IMG/VR virus record: IMGVR_UViG_3300031711_000314
Span: 1-36,398 of that record
Length of the DNA: 36,398 bases
Origin: a virus
Reading direction: 5' to 3' (one strand)
Shown: positions 6,398 to 12,071 of the stretch, piece by piece
Layout: the number at the start of each line of letters is the position of its first letter
Numbering within the stretch: position 1 is the first letter of the stretch
Translations under genes and position numbers: made by a program
Notes under the pieces: generated by a model
The model's database searches: none
What the model saw: only the letters and a program-made list of their open reading frames with translations
Told to the model about the DNA's origin: nothing

Positions 6398-7035
6398 TGC
6401 CCCTTTCGGCGGCTCAGCTTCGAGCGCTCGAAACCGCGCTTCGACAAGAAGCAGAGGCGACGCTCAGGGCGAGGGGATGGGACGGTCACCTTGCGCTCGT
6501 CAGGAACCCCTACGGTGATGAGCTAGCCCTGAGGCTCGAAGGGACGGCACGAATCGGCCACCAGAGTTTCATCAACGAGCGAGCGCTCGAGGTAGCGGCG
6601 GAAGGCTCGTTCGCGCATGACGTCGTGCGAGGTCAGCTTCTACATGACCTTCGGCGATTCCCGGCCCTCCCTGGCTCCGCTGCTGAGCCAGAAGCCAGAG
6701 AAGCGGAACGACGGCGCGTGCTCGAGGAGCTTGGAGTCACGGTGGTTCGCAACGTCGACGAGCTGCCTCCCGAGGTTCGCCCTCGACCACGCCCTATCGA
6801 GCAGGCTTCGCCAGCGGGACGTGCGCTTTCGGCCGCCGCTCTGGGTGCGATCGCAGGCGCAACGTACGGTCTCGATTTCCCCGACGTCGAGTACACGTTC
6901 AGCAACAATGTCTTCCTCGCCACAGGCGCAAACCTAGTGAACGCCGCTTCAACGCCGCAACATGAAGAGCCGGCGCTTCCCGGGCCCGAACCGAAGAGCC
7001 GCTACGAGCTGCTCATGGGCGAGGACGTGATCTAG
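6397..7035 (+). CDS. Hypothetical protein (212 aa)
   Basis: Coupled to the preceding gene through TGATG. The first ~120 residues are charged and predicted helical (SAAQLRALETALRQEAEATL, then an Arg/Glu-rich stretch around 95-115). A proline-rich linker (RPRPRP) follows at about 128-133. A small-residue segment (AALGAIAGATYGLDFP, about 147-162) may be weakly hydrophobic but is too short and polar for a confident membrane helix. No recognised domain. It is the last gene of this + block and converges on the minus-strand pair ending at 7041. Confidence 0.6.
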   Translation: MPLSAAQLRALETALRQEAEATLRARGWDGHLALVRNPYGDELALRLEGTARIGHQSFINERALEVAAEGSFAHDVVRGQLLHDLRRFPALPGSAAEPEAREAERRRVLEELGVTVVRNVDELPPEVRPRPRPIEQASPAGRALSAAALGAIAGATYGLDFPDVEYTFSNNVFLATGANLVNAASTPQHEEPALPGPEPKSRYELLMGEDVI

Positions 7036-7040
7036 CGGAC

Positions 7041-7370
7041 CTACTCTGGCTCGTGATCCTCGTCGTCTTCCTTCTTTGCGAAGGGGAGTTGTAGTTGATC
7101 GCGTGGCCCCGGCTTCCTCATCATTTTCCAAACCTGCCTGGGCAGCAACCCCTGCTTATTCATGCTCTTGGTGTCGATGATGATGTAGCGATGGTCACCG
7201 ACATTTCGGGTGAGGCTCAGGGCGAGAATGTGAGCGGGTCGATCACTAACGAGGAAGTATGCATAGGGCAAGCACTCGACCCAATCGTAGATCCGCGGAT
7301 GGTTGTCGACCCACTCCCGGACATCCACCGAGTTAAACTCCTCACTGTAGACGAGCAGGTACGTCCTCAC
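7041..7370 (-). CDS. Small alpha/beta protein, possibly Cas2/SinR-like fold (109 aa)
   Basis: Second gene of an inverted two-gene cassette. It opens with a hydrophobic strand (RTYLLVYSEE), followed by a helix (VDVREWVDNHP), a strand pair around WVECLPYAYFLVS, a helix (PAHILALSL) and a strand HRYIIIDTK, then a QGLLPRQVWKMM motif and a charged tail. This beta-alpha-beta-beta-alpha-beta order is ferredoxin-like and recalls small proteins annotated SinR-like or structurally Cas2-like. It lacks the CRISPR context, and I would not call it Cas2. The GTG start overlaps the stop of the membrane protein gene (GTGA), so the two are translated together. The fold is an inference; the function is unknown. 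Confidence 0.6.
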   Translation of the reverse strand: MRTYLLVYSEEFNSVDVREWVDNHPRIYDWVECLPYAYFLVSDRPAHILALSLTRNVGDHRYIIIDTKSMNKQGLLPRQVWKMMRKPGPRDQLQLPFAKKEDDEDHEPE

Positions 7371-7768
7371 GACTCGTCGTCTCCCGATAGTAGGGCGGGC
7401 GGTGGTGGGTCTGGGTTGGACAGCATCTCCAGGCTGGCGGGATCGATCGGCACGTCCGACCCCTTGGCCCTGATCATCGCGATCGTCTTCTCGCGAAGGC
7501 GAAAGCTCTCGGATTGAAGGAGCCGCGGGTCGCGAACCGCGAAGTATATGAACGCGAGCCCGTAGAAGATCGTCGAACCGATCACGAAGTACATGACAAG
7601 GACAGAAATCGGATGGTCGGGGCCGACGTGGGCGATGAAGCCGAGGCCACCGATGACGATCACAATGAGAGGTGCGGCCAGCGGCCCCATAACGTTACGC
7701 ACCCAACGTTGCTCGATGATTGACCGAGCGCCGGAGGAGATCTGATGCAAGAAGCTGAGGTTACCCAA
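7367..7768 (-). CDS. Two-TM membrane protein (133 aa)
   Basis: First gene of the inverted cassette. Two clear hydrophobic helices lie at about residues 27-49 (GPLAAPLIVIVIGGLGFIAH) and 54-77 (ISVLVMYFVIGSTIFYGLAF), with a short loop containing GPDHP between them. A cytoplasmic-type C-terminal tail has a basic helix (FRLREKTIAMIRAK) and an acidic end. Start at TTG 7768 is the longest option without a strong ribosome-binding site; downstream starts are possible. Two-TM proteins paired with a small soluble partner, inverted between phage modules, often serve superinfection exclusion or defence. That role is inferred only from context. Confidence 0.65.
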   Translation of the reverse strand: MGNLSFLHQISSGARSIIEQRWVRNVMGPLAAPLIVIVIGGLGFIAHVGPDHPISVLVMYFVIGSTIFYGLAFIYFAVRDPRLLQSESFRLREKTIAMIRAKGSDVPIDPASLEMLSNPDPPPPALLSGDDES

Positions 7769-7830
7769 GACGGGGGCCGAGCCTACGTTTGTCGTTCGCC
7801 GATTTCTAGGGCCGCGCTAAAACCCGGGGG

Positions 7831-8037
7831 ATGCCCGCCCTCTACGAAGTCGCCTTCTCGTCCGCTGACGACGCCGACATCGACGCGGAGCTGACGCTCC
7901 TCGAGGACAAGCCCATGACGCTCGAGGACATCACCGCCGTGTGCGAGAAGTACAAGATCAGGGCGAAGGTGATCGAAGACGGACGGCTCGTCCGTGAGAT
8001 CGTCCCCGATGGGATGCCCAAGCGCTCTTGGGGCTAG
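7831..8037 (+). CDS. Hypothetical protein (68 aa)
   Basis: Small acidic protein with an N-terminal strand (ALYEVAFSS), a helix (LEDITAVCEKYKI) and a C-terminal strand (RAKVIEDGRLVREIV). A GGGGG run 1-5 bases before the ATG could act as a close ribosome-binding site. It stands alone on + between two minus-strand pairs, and its TAG shares the CTAG palindrome with the stop of the opposite gene, so the two converge with zero spacing. No family recognised. Confidence 0.55.
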   Translation: MPALYEVAFSSADDADIDAELTLLEDKPMTLEDITAVCEKYKIRAKVIEDGRLVREIVPDGMPKRSWG

Positions 8038-8183
8038 AGCTTTGACGCGACCCAAATCGAACCGAGCACGATGGCCGCTCCGGTGAGCCACCATGCCGGG
8101 CCGTTCTCGGCCTTAACACAAACGTCGCGCTTGCAAATGTCGAACCTAGGGGTGGGGGCGGGCGAAAAATACACGTAGCTCAT
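8034..8183 (-). CDS. Small single-TM protein (49 aa; 66 aa from an upstream TTG)
   Basis: Tiny protein ending in a hydrophobic segment, PAWWLTGAAIVLGSIWVASK, that is long enough for one membrane helix, preceded by two cysteines (DICKRDVC). The ATG at 8183 gives 49 aa; a TTG at 8234, five bases after the lipoprotein stop, would give 66 aa and immediate coupling. Neither has a convincing ribosome-binding site. It follows the lipoprotein gene on the same strand, suggesting a pair acting at the cell envelope. Coding status is plausible but not certain. Confidence 0.4.
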   Translation of the reverse strand: MSYVYFSPAPTPRFDICKRDVCVKAENGPAWWLTGAAIVLGSIWVASKL

Positions 8184-8238
8184 GTTGAGCACCAACGGAG
8201 CACACCTGCCCAGTTCGGATCCACTTTTAGGCAAAACC

Positions 8239-8775
8239 TCAAATCCCAGGTTCGCAGGCCACGCCGACCTGGTGGCAAGCCGTCGCGCAGTGGCCGATCG
8301 CCGGGCAGGTCCCGGTAACGCAGGCGTTGATGCAGTCGTAGGGCATCCCGTGCGAGTCCGTCAGGCACTGCTGCTCGAAGTGGCAGCCGGTGTCGGAGTC
8401 GTAGTGCTCGGGAGCACCGGCGGCTCCCGGTGTTCCCGCAGCGGCGCTCGGCATGCCACCCATGCCGGCAAGGGAGTGCTCAGTAAGCACACCCCCAGCT
8501 CCGCCCATGCCGGCGACGGGCTCGCCGCCCATCCCGGCAACGGGTGACGTCTCGAGCTGCCCACCGGAACCGGCGCTCGTGACGTCACTGCCGCCGGTCC
8601 CGGCGGTCAGGACTTCACCGGCGGTTCCACCAGAGCCGGCGCTACTCTCGGGAGTTGCGGTCTCGGCCGGCGGCGGTGTCAACGAGCCAGGGTCGAGGTC
8701 CTGATCGTTCGATCCAGAGCACCCGGTCACGAGCACGAACGCGAACACCGTCCCTAGAAGATTGGCGGCCCTCAT
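8239..8775 (-). CDS. Prophage lipoprotein with Gly-rich linker and Cys-rich C-terminus (178 aa)
   Basis: A classic lipoprotein signal peptide opens the protein: MRAANLLGTVFAFVLVTGC, with lipobox VTGC and the lipidated cysteine at residue 19. The ATG at 8775 is chosen over an in-frame GTG at 8817 because it places the signal peptide at the N-terminus. A long Gly/Ala/Thr/Met-rich linker follows, with repeated AGMGG and GTGGS units (about 45-120). The C-terminal ~45 residues carry seven or eight cysteines (GCHFEQQC, DCINACVTGTC, CATACHQ), probably disulfide-bonded outside the inner membrane. Such linkers are common in Myxococcota surface lipoproteins. As a lone minus-strand gene before the late operon it looks like a lysogenic-conversion or exclusion 'moron'. 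Confidence 0.8.
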   Translation of the reverse strand: MRAANLLGTVFAFVLVTGCSGSNDQDLDPGSLTPPPAETATPESSAGSGGTAGEVLTAGTGGSDVTSAGSGGQLETSPVAGMGGEPVAGMGGAGGVLTEHSLAGMGGMPSAAAGTPGAAGAPEHYDSDTGCHFEQQCLTDSHGMPYDCINACVTGTCPAIGHCATACHQVGVACEPGI

Positions 8776-8804
8776 AGGACTACTGGATAGCTCGTCGTAG
8801 CCCC

Positions 8805-8848
8805 GTGTCCATCCCACATGGACACACAGGCCAATAATGGACTTATTG
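8805..8848. promoter_or_regulatory. Two tandem palindromes between lipoprotein and terminase genes
   Basis: GTGTCCAT (8805-8812) and ATGGACAC (8818-8825) are perfect 8-base arms around a 5-base spacer. CAATAA (8832-8837) and TTATTG (8843-8848) are perfect 6-base arms around a 5-base spacer. They lie in the divergent intergenic region that must hold promoters for the minus-strand lipoprotein and, most likely, the + strand late operon, so operator function is likely. No protein is assigned. Confidence 0.5.
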
Positions 8849-8864
8849 CCCTTAGTTAGGTGAA

Positions 8865-8922
8865 CCCCAGGCCGCCCGGTTTCATGAAAGGTCTGGCGGC
8901 CGTTCGCCGTGGCGGCCTGGGG
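8865..8922 (+). promoter_or_regulatory. 12-bp stem-loop in the terminase leader
   Basis: CCCCAGGCCGCC (8865-8876) and GGCGGCCTGGGG (8911-8922) are perfect inverted repeats with a 34-base loop, ending 11 bases before the small terminase ATG. In the transcript it would form a very stable hairpin at the 5' end of the late operon. It may be an attenuator, an mRNA-stability element or part of a packaging-related site. Confidence 0.5.
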
Positions 8923-8933
8923 CTCAACCCAGC

Positions 8934-9533
8934 ATGGCGCTCAAGGGCAAACCGAACTCCGTCACGACGGCGATCCAGGACGCTGAGATCCGTGCGCTCC
9001 AACAGGAGTACGTCACGAGCGTTGGAGAAGACGGGACGATCGTCACGGAGCTGCCGTGGGCACCGCTAATTCGCAGGCTCGATGCCGAGTGGCGTGAGCC
9101 CAAGGCCGATCCGACCCTCATCAAGGCCAAGGTCGCTCAGTTTCTGAAGGCCGTCGCTCGCGGCAACTACCTCAACACAGCGCTCCGCACCGCTAGGATC
9201 TCGAACCAAGCCTTCGCTCATTGGAGCGACATGGCCCGGAAGCGCCAGCAACCCTATGCGCTTGTCTTCGAGCTTCTCGAAGAAGCGGAGCACGTCGCCG
9301 AGAGCCGCATGCTCTCGATCATCGAGAGGGCCGCCATCGAGGATTGGCGGGCGGCGGCTTGGTACCTCGAGCGCAAGTCCCCCGAGCGGTGGAACGCCAA
9401 CCGCATCAACCAAAAACAGACTTGGAACTCGGGCGATCCACGCCTCGCGGGCGGATCCGAGCCAAAGCAAATCGACACCCAGGGGGCGCCTCTCGAGCTG
9501 CTCCCCGCACTCACCGAGGAAGCCGCCGAATGA
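8934..9533 (+). CDS. terS: Terminase small subunit
   Basis: Recognises the packaging start on phage DNA and recruits the large subunit. The 199-aa protein carries a helix-turn-helix at about 62-90 (FLKAVARGNYLNTALRTARI then SNQAFAHWSDM) and the WRAAAWYLERKSPERW segment (about 139-154) that is typical of terminase small subunits. The C-terminal tail is Pro/Glu-rich and probably the large-subunit contact. It begins 11 bases after a strong hairpin and heads the long + operon. Its TGA overlaps the next ATG. Confidence is high from motif plus position two genes upstream of the ATPase. Confidence 0.85.
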   Translation: MALKGKPNSVTTAIQDAEIRALQQEYVTSVGEDGTIVTELPWAPLIRRLDAEWREPKADPTLIKAKVAQFLKAVARGNYLNTALRTARISNQAFAHWSDMARKRQQPYALVFELLEEAEHVAESRMLSIIERAAIEDWRAAAWYLERKSPERWNANRINQKQTWNSGDPRLAGGSEPKQIDTQGAPLELLPALTEEAAE

Positions 9534-9754
9534 AGTTCTCAAAGGTTCACGTTGTCTCGCCGGGCATCGACTACGGGACGGGGCTCGAGTCGCTCTTCAA
9601 GTCCGAAGGCACGGCGCCTCGTGATGGTTGGACGCTCGAGGGCCACACGGCCGGCATCCTGATGAAGAAGGGCGGGAAGACGTATCTCGTCCCGTGGTCT
9701 CGCGTGAGCCATGCCGAGATCATCCCCGACCCTGAGAAGGCGAAGCTCTCGTGA
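9530..9754 (+). CDS. Hypothetical small beta-rich protein (74 aa)
   Basis: Starts at the ATG overlapping the terminase small subunit stop (ATGA). It is a small beta-rich protein with strands at KVHVVSPG, HTAGILMKKG and KTYLVPWSRV, suggesting an SH3-like barrel. Its own stop overlaps the GTG start of the following gene. It sits between the two terminase genes, so an accessory packaging role is possible, but no family is recognised. Confidence 0.65.
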   Translation: MKFSKVHVVSPGIDYGTGLESLFKSEGTAPRDGWTLEGHTAGILMKKGGKTYLVPWSRVSHAEIIPDPEKAKLS

Positions 9755-10233
9755 TCAACGACGACAACGACGGTCGGCTCGAGGCGGCGGCCATCGCCGA
9801 AGAGGCGAACAAGGCGCTCCGTGAGGGCGACACCGTCAAGATCAGCCGTTACTTCGAGGACATCTTGGACGAGATCCACACAGCTAGGGGTTCGTCCTTC
9901 TGGTCGGATCCCGGCTATTCGACGGCCGAAGCCGAGCGTCGTGAACGTGAAGACCTAGAACTCCGTGGAGCGCTCGCCGTCAAGGTGACCGACGCTCTTA
10001 GTGGTGAGCGCATCAAGGTCACGCGCATCACCGAGAACGAAGACCGCGACGGCTACAGGGTCGAGGCTCGTGACAACGCCGGCCGGCTCTACACGACGGA
10101 CCTCATCTATCAGGACGCGATCGTAGCGGGCGAGACGAACCCCGTCGGCCTCGTCAACAAGATGACAGCTTGGATCGTCGAAGGGATCCGAGCGGAGCGT
10201 GACCGGTACTTCCGCCGGATGGGTGCGACGTGA
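9751..10233 (+). CDS. Hypothetical protein between terminase genes (160 aa)
   Basis: Starts at a GTG overlapping the previous stop codon. Helical and acidic N-terminal half (AAAIAEEANKALREGDTV), then a beta-rich middle (KVTRITENEDRDGYRVEARD) and an amphipathic C-terminal helix (MTAWIVEGIRAERDRYF). No domain recognised. Translational coupling on both sides and its place between small and large terminase genes make it a genuine late gene, possibly a packaging accessory. Confidence 0.65.
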   Translation: MINDDNDGRLEAAAIAEEANKALREGDTVKISRYFEDILDEIHTARGSSFWSDPGYSTAEAERREREDLELRGALAVKVTDALSGERIKVTRITENEDRDGYRVEARDNAGRLYTTDLIYQDAIVAGETNPVGLVNKMTAWIVEGIRAERDRYFRRMGAT

Positions 10234-10286
10234 GTGTTGTGCCCGCGCTCGTCGCAATTTTGATCTTCGTGCTCGTAGTCAACTGA
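10230..10286 (+). CDS. Candidate 18-residue hydrophobic micropeptide
   Basis: A GTG overlapping the upstream stop (GTGA) opens an 18-codon frame encoding VSVVPALVAILIFVLVVN. It is almost wholly hydrophobic and just long enough for one membrane helix. It fills part of the otherwise empty 114-base gap before the large terminase. Translational coupling supports it; its size makes chance likely too. Confidence 0.25.
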   Translation: MSVVPALVAILIFVLVVN

Positions 10287-10322
10287 ACGCCGCCACCATG
10301 GTCTGCTAACTACCGAACAGCT

Positions 10323-10353
10323 CTTCACTCATCCCGATGCCTTCGGGGTGAAG
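10323..10353 (+). promoter_or_regulatory. Hairpin that contains the large-terminase start codon
   Basis: CTTCAC (10323-10328) pairs with GTGAAG (10348-10353), and CCCGA (10333-10337) with TCGGG (10343-10347) around loop TGCCT, leaving a 4-base bulge. The right arm is the GTG start and second codon of the terminase. In mRNA this would hide the start, giving translational control or a dependence on upstream ribosomes. Confidence 0.5.
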
Positions 10354-11844
10354 ACGGCATCGCCGCTCCAGCGAGCAATCGCTAGGGCGCTCGATGGACG
10401 TCCGATCGGCAAGCTGTGGGAGGACCCTCAAGTTCAATCCGCGTTCGGCGGAGGTCTGCCCGAGGCGGGGACCGCTCCGTTCATGGCGTGCATCCTCGCC
10501 GCGATCAGAAGCGGCAAGTCGATGCTCGCCGCTGCCAAGGCGATTCACGCGAGCCAAACGTGTTCCGTGGAAGGGCTCGCTCCGGGCGACATCCTGAGGA
10601 TCCCGATCCTCGCGACGACGACGAAGACCGCGAAGCAGAGCTACTTCCACGTCGTCGGCACGCTCCAAGCGAAGCCGCACCTTAAAGCGTTGATTGCGGC
10701 TCCACCCACGGCGGAGAGCGTCTTCGTCAAGCATCCTTCCGGACGTCTCGTCGAGATCACGATCACGGCGCTGAGCGCTCGAGGATCGAACCTCGTCTCG
10801 ACGTACATCGCGACGGCCATCTTCGACGAGGCGCCACGCATGTCGGGGGACGACGAGTCGAAGCGGAACCTCGACGAAGCGCTGTCCGCCATCGCTGGCC
10901 GCATTCGCCCCGGCGGACAGATCCTACTAATCGGGTCCCCGTACCAACCTTACGGTCCAGTCTACGATCTCGTCCAAGAGCGCTTCGGCAAGCCGGGAGA
11001 AGACTGCCTCGTAGTCCGTGCCGGCGGCCCGGCGATGAACCCAACTCGGTGGACGCACGCCGAGTGTGAGGCTCTCCGGCGTAGAAATCCGGACGCCTAC
11101 AAGACCGACGTCCTCGCTGAATTCGCCGACCCTGAAGAAGCGCTCATCAAGGATTACCTCCTACAGCGGGCGATGAGGGACACGCCCGTCGAGCGTGCTC
11201 CTGACAAAGGCCACTACTACGTGGCCGCGATGGATCCCGGGGCGAGGGCGAGCGTGTGGACGTTCGTCATCGTTGGTCGCTTCAAGGCTCCGGACGGCTC
11301 TCTTCGTCCCCATTTCCAGGTCGTCGTCGCCAAGCAGTGGGACCCCAAGAAGTTCGCCGACGGGAAGCTGAACCCGAAGCTCATCCTCCAAGAGATCCGA
11401 ACGCTCTGTGATCGCTACGGCGTTCCCGACGTTCACACGGACCAGTTCGCGGCCGACGCTCTACAGAGCCTCGCTTGGGATCAGGGCGTCACGCTCATCA
11501 CGCACAACGTCGACGCCGCTTTCCGTCTCGAGTGGGCGACGGCCATCAAGACCGGGCTCGAGGAAGACACACTCAAACTCCCGCCCGTCCCTGAGCTTCG
11601 CGAAGACCTCGTCAGGCTCAAGAAGCGGGTCACGTCGAACGGCGTCGTGATTCAGATGCCGGTGAGCGGTGCGGGCCGTCACTGTGACTTCGCACCCGCT
11701 CTCGGGCTCGCTCTGCTTTATCCGCCGGAAGCTCCGGACCTCGAGCCCGAGCAACAACAAGACGACTTCGACTTCGAAGAGTTCATCAAGAGCCGCCAGG
11801 CCGAAAACCCCTTTGACGGGGCTCTCGAAAGGCTTGTGACGTGA
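10348..11844 (+). CDS. terL: Terminase large subunit (ATPase-nuclease)
   Basis: Motor that pumps DNA into the prohead and cuts the concatemer. The 498-aa protein shows a Walker A-type P-loop AAIRSGKS (51-58), Walker B AIFDE (157-161) with the catalytic Glu161, and a coupling motif LLIGSPYQ (193-200). The RNase H-like nuclease domain follows, with acidic residues Asp296 (AMDPGA), Asp365/Asp370 (DQFAADA) and Asp447 (HCDFAPALGLAL). Length and order are normal for the family. The GTG start lies inside a hairpin; no other start fits as well. The stop overlaps the GTG of the next gene. It works with the small subunit and docks on the portal. Confidence 0.92.
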   Translation: MKTASPLQRAIARALDGRPIGKLWEDPQVQSAFGGGLPEAGTAPFMACILAAIRSGKSMLAAAKAIHASQTCSVEGLAPGDILRIPILATTTKTAKQSYFHVVGTLQAKPHLKALIAAPPTAESVFVKHPSGRLVEITITALSARGSNLVSTYIATAIFDEAPRMSGDDESKRNLDEALSAIAGRIRPGGQILLIGSPYQPYGPVYDLVQERFGKPGEDCLVVRAGGPAMNPTRWTHAECEALRRRNPDAYKTDVLAEFADPEEALIKDYLLQRAMRDTPVERAPDKGHYYVAAMDPGARASVWTFVIVGRFKAPDGSLRPHFQVVVAKQWDPKKFADGKLNPKLILQEIRTLCDRYGVPDVHTDQFAADALQSLAWDQGVTLITHNVDAAFRLEWATAIKTGLEEDTLKLPPVPELREDLVRLKKRVTSNGVVIQMPVSGAGRHCDFAPALGLALLYPPEAPDLEPEQQQDDFDFEEFIKSRQAENPFDGALERLVT

Positions 11845-12071
11845 CGCTCGACGAGACTCTCAAATTGCTCCGAGCCAATGAGGTTCGGGCGGCCAAGTTC
11901 CACGCGGACGGCTCGATCGCTGAGATCGAGTTCGCTCCGTCAACGCCGGCTTTCATCGAAGAGACCGAGGCGTTGGCCACCGAAAGGCCGGATCCAGCGC
12001 TGACGTCCTACGAGAACGCGCTCGACATTCTTCAGCGTGGCCGTGACCAGCGGAACGGAGCTGACTCGTGA
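11841..12071 (+). CDS. Hypothetical small protein between terminase and portal (76 aa)
   Basis: Starts at a GTG overlapping the large terminase stop and ends overlapping the portal GTG, so all three are coupled. It is a small acidic protein: N-terminal helix (LDETLKLLRANEVRAAKF), a strand (SIAEIEFAPS) and a C-terminal helix (ALTSYENALDILQRGRDQ). No family is recognised. A small gene at this place occurs in many podoviruses and may be a head-assembly accessory; this is inference. Confidence 0.65.
   Translation: MTLDETLKLLRANEVRAAKFHADGSIAEIEFAPSTPAFIEETEALATERPDPALTSYENALDILQRGRDQRNGADS

Noticed and set aside
7041-7370. Genuine Cas2 adaptation protein or a cyclic-nucleotide system
   Set aside because: No Cas1, repeats or nucleotidyl-cyclase motif is nearby; only a possible similarity of fold remains.
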